A stretch of DNA of 54,524 nt from NCBI GenBank assembly GCA_964473525.1, contig CAYYPK010000041.1, forward strand, positions 1 through 54,524, written 5' to 3'. Below the pieces are notes generated by a model. It was given only the letters and a program-made list of their open reading frames with translations. It ran no database searches and was not told the origin of the DNA. Source of the DNA: GCA-2687025 sp964473525. GTDB lineage: Bacteria; Poribacteria; WGA-4E; GCA-2687025. Below, piece after piece: positions 1 to 7,514 of the stretch. Made by a program: the position numbers and the translations under genes. Positions within the stretch are counted from its first letter, which is position 1. The number at the start of each line of letters is the position of its first letter.

Positions 1-40
1 ATCCACAGTCAGGTGCTCTACCGACTGAGCTACGCTCACC
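1..40 (-). tRNA. tRNA-His (GTG), 3' part cut off by window edge
   Basis: Read on the minus strand, the segment starts with an 8-nt acceptor strand GGTGAGCG, consistent with the extra G-1 of histidine tRNAs. It continues through a D-arm (GCTC...GAGC) and ends in an anticodon arm CCTGA-CTGTGGA, giving anticodon GTG. The variable arm, T-arm and 3' acceptor strand lie outside the window. The D-arm, the T33-GTG context and G-1 together make the identity firm. Confidence 0.9.
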
Positions 41-49
41 GTGCCTGCT

Positions 50-80
50 ATTATGCCACGCGGCCTCCCGCGATGGCAAA
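50..80 (-). promoter_or_regulatory. candidate sigma-70 promoter of tRNA-His
   Basis: On the minus strand a CATAAT -10-like hexamer (50-55) lies about 10 nt before the tRNA 5' end. A TTTGCC -35-like hexamer (75-80) is 19 nt further up. The spacing is long and the -35 weak, so this rests mainly on the -10 match and its position. Confidence 0.3.
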
Positions 81-223
81 GCGTCGAGGCCGCGAAATCC
101 AGTGGATTGAACCTTTCGGCCCACGCCCGGTTTACGGCGTGAAGGACGTTGGACAACGCCAAGCGGCCCAACGCATAATCACACGTAGTTGCTCGATAGC
201 TGTTCACCGCGAGGGCGCCCCAC

Positions 224-1552
224 ATGGCGGACGACATCAGAACCAGAGACGCGAAGCCCGTTGGCGAGACGGACAGCGAGCACCTCCTCGGCAAGCACCT
301 GACCCGACGCTCCATGCTCAAGGGGAGTCTGTACGGGCTCATGGGCTCCGTGTTCATGGACGGCCTGCTGTCCGAAGGGCGCGCGACGGCGCTCACCCGC
401 CCAGCGACCGCGAAGCACTGCATCGTCTTGTTCATGAACGGCGGCCCGACACAGACCGACACGTTCGACCCGAAGCCCAACCACGTCAACGGCGGCCCTC
501 TCGGCGCGATCAAGACCAGCGCCGACGGGATGATGCTCGGAGCCAAGCTGCCGCAACTCGCGGAGCAGGGGAAGCACCTCACGCTCGTGCGGTCCATGGC
601 TACGAACGAGGGCAACCACAGCCGCGGCCGCTATCTGATGCACACGGGGTACACGCCCACAAACTCCGTGAAGCACCCGTCGTTCGCGTCGATTCTCTCC
701 TCGGAGATCGGCGACTCATCGTTCGAGCTGCCGAACGCCGTCGCGCTGAACTCGCCCGCCTTCGACGCGTCGTTCCTCGGGGCGGAACACGACCCGTTCT
801 TCGTGCCGAGCCCGCTGGACGGCGTGGACAATCTCGCTTACGCGTCGGGCATGTACCCAGGCCGGTTCAAGGCGCGCCGCGACATGGTGTCGTTCCTGAA
901 CCAGCACTTCGCGGAGCGCACCACGGACGAAGTTCTCGACCGGGAGGCGATCTACGACAAGGCCGACCAGATGATCCACTCCGACCTCACGGCGGCGTTC
1001 GAGCTGGATCAGGAGCCGACGGAGGTCCGAACCGCCTACGGCATGAACAACTTCGGGCAGGGCTGCCTCATGGCGCGCCGCCTAGTCGAGGCTGGCGTGC
1101 GCTGCGTGGAGGTGTCGCTAGACGGGTGGGACACACACAACGACAACTTCACCGCCATGGACCGGCTGCTAGGCATCGTCGATCCCGCGATGGCGACCCT
1201 CATCGCCGATCTCGACGCTCGCGACATGCTCCACGAGACGCTCGTCATCTGGATGGGCGAGTTCGGCAGGACGCCGAAGATCAACGAGAACGACGGTCGC
1301 GACCACTGGGCCAACGGCTGGAGCATCGCCATGGCGGGGGGCGGGCTCGTCGGCGGTCGCGTCATCGGCGCGACGGACGAGGCGGGCGAGAAGGTCGTCG
1401 ACAGACCGGTATCCGCCGAGGACTTCTTCTATTCGCTCTGCGGTCTGTTTGGGGTCGAAGCAGCGAAGGTGAACTACTCGCGCATCGGCCGACCGATGAA
1501 GATCGTTAACGGCGGCGCCGAAGTGCCCGGTCTGCTGCGGCCCGTGGGCTAG
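224..1552 (+). CDS. DUF1501 family protein, Tat-exported
   Basis: A 442-residue protein of the DUF1501 family, alkaline-phosphatase/sulfatase-fold relatives that are common in Planctomycetes and Poribacteria. The N-terminus carries a twin-arginine motif (TRRSMLKGS, about residues 27-35) followed by a hydrophobic stretch, so export by Tat is likely. Family hallmarks seen are FMNGGPTQTDTFDPKP (about 67-82), SLDGWDTHNDNF, and WMGEFGRTPKIN near residue 345, followed by a GRDHW motif. No Cys-x-Pro-x-Arg formylglycine motif is present, so it is not a classical sulfatase. It stands alone, divergent from tRNA-His and convergent with the channel gene. Its substrate is unknown; in other genomes such genes often neighbour DUF1553/DUF1549 cytochromes, which are absent here. 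Confidence 0.85.
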   Translation: MADDIRTRDAKPVGETDSEHLLGKHLTRRSMLKGSLYGLMGSVFMDGLLSEGRATALTRPATAKHCIVLFMNGGPTQTDTFDPKPNHVNGGPLGAIKTSADGMMLGAKLPQLAEQGKHLTLVRSMATNEGNHSRGRYLMHTGYTPTNSVKHPSFASILSSEIGDSSFELPNAVALNSPAFDASFLGAEHDPFFVPSPLDGVDNLAYASGMYPGRFKARRDMVSFLNQHFAERTTDEVLDREAIYDKADQMIHSDLTAAFELDQEPTEVRTAYGMNNFGQGCLMARRLVEAGVRCVEVSLDGWDTHNDNFTAMDRLLGIVDPAMATLIADLDARDMLHETLVIWMGEFGRTPKINENDGRDHWANGWSIAMAGGGLVGGRVIGATDEAGEKVVDRPVSAEDFFYSLCGLFGVEAAKVNYSRIGRPMKIVNGGAEVPGLLRPVG

Positions 1553-1686
1553 CCGTCACGCATCTCGCGCGCCCGCTACTCGGACCCAAGAATAGCGCGC
1601 GGCGCTCCATCCATCGCAGGTCGAGTACGACCGCCCCAGCGCCTTCTCCCGCTGGTAACCGCAGTACGGCTGCCTGGGCCCGCCCT

Positions 1687-2865
1687 CTACTGTCGCACTC
1701 GGTCCAAGACCGCGCGATACGGCGCCCGGTCTTCCGCGCGTTGAGCTAAGATGCCGCAGCTGGCATTGTGCTGGCATTGCTCGCAGTCCCTTGGTTGTGT
1801 CTCAATGACGTCGTCGAACCCCTCAAGCGCAATCAGCTTGATGCGTCTGGGTCGTCCAGGGCCACGCTTGACCAGGCCACGGAACCGGCCGCATGTGAGC
1901 GCGCTGCGCGCGCTGTCCCCGACAATGTCATATACGGCGAGCGCCGCGCCAGACCCACCCACGCCCGCAAGCAGGTATTCTATCCGCACCGACAGTTCAC
2001 TGAACGCCGTCACGTTGTCCGGCGTAAGGACGACGTACTGGCCGTGCACCGAGCCATGGGACGCAAGTTGCCTAGCGAGATCGGGGTTGCTCTCGACGAC
2101 CCGGTCCGCCAGGTCCATCCATGCGGCCGCCTTCCACTCAGGGAAGTCGATCGCGTGCATGTTGCGAGAGAAGAGCGGGACGGGTCCATGGCACTGTTGG
2201 ACGACACTCGTAACCGGCACCGTAGACAGTACATAACTCCTCCCAGGCCGAAATGATGCGTGTAACTCGCCGCTTCCGATGACCGGGTATACAGAGGCCG
2301 AGGTACCGGTTGCAGGCGTGTCCCTCTCGAAGCGGGCGGAGAATGCCACGTCCACCTTGGGCACGTGCTGGGGGGTCAGCACACGCACCCTCACTCGAAA
2401 ACTGCTGCTTTCCGGGTAGAAGACGACCGACCGCGACACCCGCAACGGCTCTGGGGGAAGCAGCAGCTTGACAACAACGACCCCCATGAGCGCTGCGAAC
2501 CCCATCGTGCCTGTCACCGCCTGGAGGGCGGCCGCCATCTGACCAAGACTCGACACATCAAGGGGCGACAGGTCACCGAACCCGACCGTCGTCTGACACG
2601 TGATCGAGAAATACAGGCACTCGACGAGATCCCGCGATTCGGTCGATCCCGCCCTGTCGAGCCACCCACGGCCCCAATACAGGACGGCGAACCCCGCCGC
2701 CATACCCACATAGGAGACGACGAACACAGCCAGGGATCGAGCTAGCGACATTCCGATGACCGCTTGTCTGATCTTCTGACCGTTGCCGAGGAGCCTTGCC
2801 TGCGCTTTCCGGTAGGCCTTCTCCGCATCAGTTGGCGGGTCAAACCATAGTGACTTCCTACGCAT
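1687..2865 (-). CDS. Kir-like two-TM potassium channel with cytoplasmic domain
   Basis: A 392-residue inner-membrane protein. TM1 is at about residues 43-63, a pore helix follows at about 80-92, then the selectivity filter TTVGFGD (92-98) and TM2 (about 108-135). After TM2 a stretch beginning SRSVVFYPES resembles the beta-sandwich C-terminal domain of KirBac channels, pointing to an inward-rectifier-type K+ channel. ATG at 2865 is chosen because GGAGG lies 5 nt upstream; the frame is open further up to 3003, but that extension has no ribosome site. The last part of the protein holds a Cys cluster, CEQCQHNASC (near residue 367), which I do not know from KirBac proteins and which could bind a metal or sense redox state. 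Monocistronic, convergent with the DUF1501 gene. Confidence 0.8.
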   Translation of the reverse strand: MRRKSLWFDPPTDAEKAYRKAQARLLGNGQKIRQAVIGMSLARSLAVFVVSYVGMAAGFAVLYWGRGWLDRAGSTESRDLVECLYFSITCQTTVGFGDLSPLDVSSLGQMAAALQAVTGTMGFAALMGVVVVKLLLPPEPLRVSRSVVFYPESSSFRVRVRVLTPQHVPKVDVAFSARFERDTPATGTSASVYPVIGSGELHASFRPGRSYVLSTVPVTSVVQQCHGPVPLFSRNMHAIDFPEWKAAAWMDLADRVVESNPDLARQLASHGSVHGQYVVLTPDNVTAFSELSVRIEYLLAGVGGSGAALAVYDIVGDSARSALTCGRFRGLVKRGPGRPRRIKLIALEGFDDVIETQPRDCEQCQHNASCGILAQRAEDRAPYRAVLDRVRQ

Positions 2866-3355
2866 CTCAGCCTCCGATTTCCACGGGCCGAGGCAGATAG
2901 CCGTACGAGTGTGCGCACACACGGCCCGTCGGCGAGTGGCGCGGCTGAGGACGCTACCACATAGGGCTGTGGCGTGACAAATGCAAAGATGCCGCGGCAC
3001 CATGTCGGTTCAGGACGCGGATGCTGGCTATGCCTGACTGTGTCACGCCCACACACTGTTCCCTGCTGGGAAGGGGTGCGAGAGGCGGCTGCGACGGTAC
3101 ATGGGCGATGGGAATGACGGGCAGCGGCCCGATGCGGCGTGCATCACACTGATGTCACACCGAGAAGGGGATCTGTAGGCCGGTGTGCACCTGGAGCTGT
3201 TCGGTACTGCTCATGCCTCTGGGAACAGGCGTCTACCAGCTACGGATTCTACTCCGAGGCTGGAGTAGTCTGGTGTGCGCTACGACTGTCGGGCTGGGCG
3301 CGCGAGTGCCCCTCACGCACCGGGCGAGGGCGTCGCGCGCATTCGGTTGCCGCAG
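2866..3355. other. 490-nt intergenic stretch with one hairpin
   Basis: This is the upstream region of the channel gene and the downstream region of the PhyH gene; both are on the minus strand. No convincing gene is seen. A perfect 7-bp inverted repeat CTACTCC/GGAGTAG with a 6-nt loop lies at 3249-3268, about 90 nt past the PhyH stop, and may end that transcript. It has no T-tract. Confidence 0.4.
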
Positions 3356-4384
3356 CTACCCGTCCCCGATGACCCGGCGCGCGGCTTCCGCGTAATCCGA
3401 CGTGGGATCCCGACGCTCGATACGACGAAGGTGCAGGCGCGCGGCCTCGTCGCCGTCCTTCGCGAGCTCTAACGCCTCTTCGAACCCCTTGTCGAAGTAC
3501 GCGGCGTCCCGCTCTATGACAGGCGTGTCCGTGTTCTGCCAGTAGTACTTGAGGTCGTCGGACTCCCAATCCGCGTAAACATCCTCCCACGTGAGTCCGC
3601 CGAAGCCGTCCAGATGAGGCGTGAGCACGTGGTCTGCGATCGTCGCATCAACCGCCTGGTAGCGATTGTCGAGGGAGACGCGCAGCCGGTCCTCGGTCAG
3701 ATTCGGCAACGCCTGGTGGACCGTCAGCGCGGGGAAGATGAGCGTGTCGCCGACTTCGTAGTCGGTGGTGTGCCACGCGGTCTCCTCCTCGTCCGTGTCC
3801 AGCTTGAGCCAGCCGGCTCCCAGCGAGAAGCGGTGGTCCAGCACCTTGCCGACCTTGTGCGAACCTGGCAGAACCGCGAGGCCGCCGAGCTCGACGGGGC
3901 AGTCGCCCACGGGCGCCCAGCACGTGTACGTCTCGAAGTTGCCCTGGAAGTGCACGAAGTCCTGATGCACGGGGGTGGTGTGCTGCGTGAACTTCGGGAA
4001 CCACAGTCGCGCGACCTTCTGCGGGTGCGGCAGCACGGGGCCACCTACGACCTGCTCCATGAAGTCGATCACTTCCGGCCAATGAGCGGAGCGGTGGAAC
4101 GACTCCAGCTTGTACACCTCGTGGTAGACGTCCGTGTACTCCATATCGCCTTCGGTGCACTGCCGCGAGACGTCCGCCAACCCGTCCATGGGGTCGGTGT
4201 CGGCGAGCACCCACCCGCCGCGCTGCATTACGGTCAGCATGTCGCGCCGCAACGCCCACAGCCTGTCGGCGTCCTGCAAGCCCCTGAGGAACAGATACCC
4301 TTCGTCGTCCATGCGCGTGCGCAACTCGGCTGCATCGTCCATGGCGTCGTTCGAGACACGAAGCTCTTTGTAAGGGTGGGGCAT
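3356..4384 (-). CDS. phytanoyl-CoA dioxygenase (PhyH) family protein
   Basis: A 342-residue Fe(II)/2-oxoglutarate-dependent oxygenase of the PhyH family, expected to hydroxylate a small organic substrate in the cytoplasm. The facial triad is visible as H140-Q-D142 (TTPVHQDFVHF) and H223 (ALTVHQALPN). The 2-oxoglutarate-binding arginine is probably within DRLRVSLDNRY (233-242). FLRG near residue 32 and VLPGSHKVGKVLDH (172-184) are typical of the family. I chose ATG 4384 because GGAGA sits 6 nt upstream; an in-frame ATG at 4396 adds four residues but lacks a ribosome site. PhyH paralogues are numerous in Poribacteria-like genomes and usually have unknown substrates, as here. Confidence 0.85.
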   Translation of the reverse strand: MPHPYKELRVSNDAMDDAAELRTRMDDEGYLFLRGLQDADRLWALRRDMLTVMQRGGWVLADTDPMDGLADVSRQCTEGDMEYTDVYHEVYKLESFHRSAHWPEVIDFMEQVVGGPVLPHPQKVARLWFPKFTQHTTPVHQDFVHFQGNFETYTCWAPVGDCPVELGGLAVLPGSHKVGKVLDHRFSLGAGWLKLDTDEEETAWHTTDYEVGDTLIFPALTVHQALPNLTEDRLRVSLDNRYQAVDATIADHVLTPHLDGFGGLTWEDVYADWESDDLKYYWQNTDTPVIERDAAYFDKGFEEALELAKDGDEAARLHLRRIERRDPTSDYAEAARRVIGDG

Positions 4385-4579
4385 CTGCGTCTCCATGCTG
4401 GGCCGCTGCCGGAAAGCGGATCACTGCTCTGCGCGACGTGGGAACCGTATCCGTGTGGGCGGGCCAGCGCAATGCTGGGGTTGCCCGATCACGGCCGGGA
4501 TGAGCAATTGCGCGAGCCTGCGAGCGGCCATCGGGCCACACCTGCCAAGCCGACCCGAAGGGAGGAGTACCACGAGTTG

Positions 4580-4594
4580 ACGCCGTCACGGCGT
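4580..4594 (-). terminator. hairpin downstream of the uracil-glycosylase-like gene
   Basis: ACGCCG-TCA-CGGCGT is a perfect 6-bp stem with a 3-nt loop, 15 nt past the stop codon of the gene read leftward. There is no T-tract, so function as an intrinsic terminator is uncertain. Confidence 0.3.
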
Positions 4595-4609
4595 GGGCGC
4601 GTCCCGGCG

Positions 4610-5218
4610 TCACCGCACCAGACTCAACGCCGTAGCGATGTCCTCCGCAATCATCCGCCGCTTGCTCTTCTCAATGAAGAAGCTGGGCCCTGCCTGGAGA
4701 TACGACGGGAGAGCTCGCCGGCCCTGGAAGAAATACTCCGGTCCTCGGAGCTTGTACGTGGATCCAGGCGGGATCACTCGCTCTTCGCCGTTCCGCTTCG
4801 CGATGTAGTTCACGGCCCTGATAGCGACATCTCCCATCAGCATGAACACTTGTACATTCGGGAATAGCGCAAGCTCTGCCTCCAGGATGAGGGAACACTC
4901 CTTGATCGGGCCCGCCTTGATGCCGTACCCCGTCTTCCCACACTTGACAGCAGTCGTCAGATACACGCCGCACCTTAGGATGTCCTGCATGGAGGAAACA
5001 CTCTCGCCAGCGTCGGTGAACGCCAGCACAGTCGTCTGCTCAAACAGCGAGTCTCCCCCAGCGTAGTAGTAGTCCTCGCGATTCGCCGGGGCCGCTTCGG
5101 AGATCATCACAACCGAGACATCCTCAGGCCGCACGTCAATCTCGGGCACGATGTAGCAATCGTGCCGAACACCTACACAGGGGAACGACTCACACCCTAT
5201 ACACTCGCTAACCTGCAT
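4610..5218 (-). CDS. uracil-DNA glycosylase-like protein (Fe-S family 4/5 type)
   Basis: A 202-residue protein with the outline of the uracil-DNA glycosylase superfamily that carries an Fe4S4 cluster. It has an N-terminal Cys pair (C6xxC9, with C14 and C21 nearby) and an active-site-like ISEAAPANREDYYYAGG motif standing in for the usual GEAPG...D. A TTAVKCGKTG segment matches the V-K-C-R-P region, with a following cysteine in KECSLILEAEL, and a MGDVAIRAV segment matches the LG..A strand. The canonical HPS motif is replaced by LPSYLQAGP, so base specificity is not certain. A GGGAG ribosome site lies 7 nt before the ATG. It would act in base-excision repair or a related nucleic-acid reaction. 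Single gene. Confidence 0.65.
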   Translation of the reverse strand: MQVSECIGCESFPCVGVRHDCYIVPEIDVRPEDVSVVMISEAAPANREDYYYAGGDSLFEQTTVLAFTDAGESVSSMQDILRCGVYLTTAVKCGKTGYGIKAGPIKECSLILEAELALFPNVQVFMLMGDVAIRAVNYIAKRNGEERVIPPGSTYKLRGPEYFFQGRRALPSYLQAGPSFFIEKSKRRMIAEDIATALSLVR

Positions 5219-5594
5219 CTCCAGACTCCCTTCGGCGCTGTCAGGATGCGGCGCGTCCAGACCGCCAACGGAGCGACGCCGCCTCCCGCGGAGATCGCGG
5301 ACTTACCAACAATCTGGCAGATAGGGCGGCCCGATACCAGGTCTGCGGCGGATATCGTTCCGATGCGTCGGTGTGGCGCTCGCAGACCAGCTAGCCTTGA
5401 CGGGTTCACGGCACTGCGCGCAGGTCGCGTGTTCGGGATAGCACGCCGATGCCAAGCCCAGGTCGGTGCAGGCGACGTCGTGGACCCATGAAGCGCGCGG
5501 GAACACCGAACTTCACCACGGAATTGACCCCCTTCGGGCAAAGGGACTAGGATAGGCTCAGAGGCCGCCATGCCACCTATCGCCGGATACCTTG
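5219..5594. other. 376-nt divergent intergenic region
   Basis: This region separates the leftward glycosylase-like gene from the rightward sulfatase maturase and should hold both promoters. I see no strong -35/-10 pair. A short minus-strand frame (5303-5506) encodes a CxxC followed by a His-rich stretch, slightly reminiscent of a decayed HNH finger, but the support is too thin to call. Confidence 0.3.
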
Positions 5595-6980
5595 ATGGAT
5601 CAGATCGCCCAGCCGCACACGCCTTTCCACGTCATGACGAAGCCCATCGGGCCGATCTGCAACCTCGACTGCAAGTACTGCTACTACCTCGAGAAAGAGG
5701 CGCTCTACCCGCCTCGGCACGTGTTCCGCATGTCGGACGAGGTGCTGGAGAGCTACGTCAGGCAGTACATCGCCGCGCAGCCTGGGAACGAAATCGAATT
5801 CGCGTGGCAGGGCGGCGAGCCGACGCTCATGGGCGTGGACTTCTTCCAGCGCGTCGTGGAGTTGCAGCAGGAACACTGCCCGGACGGCAAGCAGGTTAAC
5901 AACTCGCTGCAGACGAACGGCACCATCCTGGATGACGCATGGTGCGAGTTCCTGCGGGAGAACGACTTCCTCGTAGGCGTCAGCGTGGATGGGCCGCGCG
6001 AAATCCACGACCGGTACCGCGTAGACAAAGGCGGGAAGCCTTCCTTCGATGACGTCATGCGCGGCGTCGCGCTCCTCAAAGAACACGAAGTTCGCTACAA
6101 CACCCTGACCGTGCTGCATCGCTACACGTCGACGGCTCCGCTCGAGGTTTACCGGTTCCTGCGCGACGAGGTCGAGTCTGACTTCCTCCAGTTCATCCCC
6201 ATCGTCGAGCGCGTTGGCGTGGGCGAGGGATTGCTGTGGTTGGCGCCGCCGCCAGAACTAGACGGCGAGGAGGACACCGGCCCACCCGTGACACCCTGGA
6301 GCGTCCGCGCGCGGGACTTCGGCGAGTTCTACACGACGATCTTCGACGAGTGGATCCGCAACGACGTGGGCAAGGTGTTCGTGCAGACCTTCGAGGTGCA
6401 CCTCGGCATCTGGATGGGCATGCCGGCTTCCCTCTGTGTGTTTGGCGAGACGTGCGGCAACGCCATGGCGATGGAGCACAACGGCGACCTGTACGCCTGC
6501 GACCACTACGTCTATCCGGAGTACCACCTGGGCAACATCACCGAGACGCCCATGGCGGAACTGGCGATGTTGCCGCAGCAGAAGAAGTTCGGCGACGACA
6601 AGCGCGACGCTCTGCCGAAGTACTGCCAGGGGTGCGATGTGAAGTTCGCATGCAACGGGGAGTGTCCGAAGCACCGCTTCATCGACACGCCCGACGGGGA
6701 GCCCGGGCTGAACTACCTGTGCGCAGGCTACAAGCGGTACTTCAAGCACATCGACCCGCACATGAAGGCGCTGTGCAACGTGCTCCGAGCAGGTCGACCC
6801 GCGACGGACATCATGGACCTCGTCGCGGAGCGGGACGCCAAGCTCGCCGAGGAGAACCGTTGGGCGACGGCGGGTCGCAACGACGACTGCCCGTGCGGTA
6901 GCGGCGCCAAGTTCAAGCGGTGCTGCTGGAACGAACGCGATTCCCGCGCGAAGCAGAGCGCAACTCCGACCCCGCGCTAG
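5595..6980 (+). CDS. anaerobic sulfatase-maturating enzyme (radical SAM) with SEC-C tail
   Basis: A 461-residue radical-SAM enzyme of the anSME family, which converts the active-site Cys or Ser of sulfatases to formylglycine in the cytoplasm. The radical-SAM cluster is C22xxxC26xxC29 (PICNLDCKYCYY), followed by WQGGEPTLMGVDFF and LQTNGTILD. The C-terminal SPASM half carries cysteines in CGNAMAMEHNGDLYACDHYVYPEY and YCQGCDVKFACNGECPKHRF, which bind the auxiliary clusters. The last 30 residues add a SEC-C zinc motif (NDDCPCGSGAKFKRCC, 429-444), best known from SecA. ATG 5595 is used; a TTG directly precedes it. It probably serves the Cys-type sulfatases at 14.2 and 35.6 kb. Confidence 0.92.
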   Translation: MDQIAQPHTPFHVMTKPIGPICNLDCKYCYYLEKEALYPPRHVFRMSDEVLESYVRQYIAAQPGNEIEFAWQGGEPTLMGVDFFQRVVELQQEHCPDGKQVNNSLQTNGTILDDAWCEFLRENDFLVGVSVDGPREIHDRYRVDKGGKPSFDDVMRGVALLKEHEVRYNTLTVLHRYTSTAPLEVYRFLRDEVESDFLQFIPIVERVGVGEGLLWLAPPPELDGEEDTGPPVTPWSVRARDFGEFYTTIFDEWIRNDVGKVFVQTFEVHLGIWMGMPASLCVFGETCGNAMAMEHNGDLYACDHYVYPEYHLGNITETPMAELAMLPQQKKFGDDKRDALPKYCQGCDVKFACNGECPKHRFIDTPDGEPGLNYLCAGYKRYFKHIDPHMKALCNVLRAGRPATDIMDLVAERDAKLAEENRWATAGRNDDCPCGSGAKFKRCCWNERDSRAKQSATPTPR

Positions 6981-7024
6981 CGATCGAACACGCTGATGGT
7001 ACGTAACGAAGTCCAATATGGGCG

Positions 7025-7052
7025 AGGGGCCGTCGCACACGGCGAGGCCCCT
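7025..7052. terminator. bidirectional hairpin between maturase and small basic gene
   Basis: AGGGGCC (7025-7031) pairs with GGCCCCT (7046-7052), with an inner alternative GCCGT/ACGGC pairing. It lies between the maturase stop and the stop of the leftward small gene, so it could end both transcripts. The trailing T-run is minimal. Confidence 0.45.
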
Positions 7053-7062
7053 TCCGACGCCT

Positions 7063-7191
7063 TTAGCGTCGCTTCTTCACCGTCTCCGTCACGGTCGTTG
7101 AAGGACGGCGCTTCGCCGCCGACTTCGGCAGGAACTGCCCGTTCTTCGCATCGCGGACGCGCGTCACTCGTTTCGTGCTTCTACGTGCCAT
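7063..7191 (-). CDS. small basic protein, 42 residues
   Basis: Translation from ATG 7191 gives a 42-residue, strongly basic protein starting MARRSTKRVTRVRDAKNGQF and ending in a TVTETVKKRR tail. An AAGGTGG ribosome site precedes the start by about 6 nt. The RDAK-G-F-x(n)-R-P-x-TTVTET pattern recalls very short proteins in many bacteria that databases list as hypothetical or, wrongly, as transporters. I know of no demonstrated role; nucleic-acid binding is a guess from charge. A good ribosome site, the shared pattern and the hairpin after the stop support a real gene. Confidence 0.6.
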   Translation of the reverse strand: MARRSTKRVTRVRDAKNGQFLPKSAAKRRPSTTVTETVKKRR

Positions 7192-7514
7192 TCGAGCCAC
7201 CTTTCAGGTCTCATATGTTTGGAGAGTCCGTCCTCACATGCCACATATGAACGGTGCCCTACAGGACACGTGCAGGCAAGGCCCGGCGGCCCCGCACGTA
7301 GGGCGATCCACGCAGCGGAGCGGCTGCCGGATCCTGCAGCCAGACAGGCCCCGCCAATGCCTTGCAAACGGCGATCGTGGCGCACTGGCTGAGCCACGCC
7401 GATAAACCTAACAGTCATCCTGAACGAACGTGAAGGATCTCGATCCACCTACCGACGCGGCAAGGAGATGTCGCCGGGACAGCCGTCACCGCGCGGGGAT
7501 CCCTTGGCGACCGC
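7192..7514. other. 323-nt intergenic region
   Basis: It lies between the leftward RqcH-like gene's stop and the start of the small basic gene. Apart from the repeat half-copy at 7414-7441 I see no gene or RNA in it. It should hold the promoter of the small basic gene. Confidence 0.3.
7414..7441 (+). repeat. half-copy of a dispersed hairpin repeat
   Basis: This 28-nt segment begins GTCATCCTGA and ends GAAGGATCTC, closely matching one arm of the 76-nt hairpin at 25738-25813 (GTCATTCTGA...GAAGAATCTC). It has no second arm here, so it looks like a decayed or solo unit of a dispersed intergenic repeat family. Confidence 0.5.

Noticed and set aside
13..1509. 498-codon open frame overlapping the DUF1501 gene in another register
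   Set aside because: Arg/His/Pro-rich shadow of a GC-rich gene with no family match; the DUF1501 frame explains the region.
3614..4867. 417-codon plus-strand frame opposite PhyH and the glycosylase-like gene
   Set aside because: Antisense shadow spanning two real genes and their spacer; no motifs.
5303..5506. Possible HNH-like finger on the minus strand
   Set aside because: Only one CxxC and a His-Asn pair, no second half, no ribosome site.
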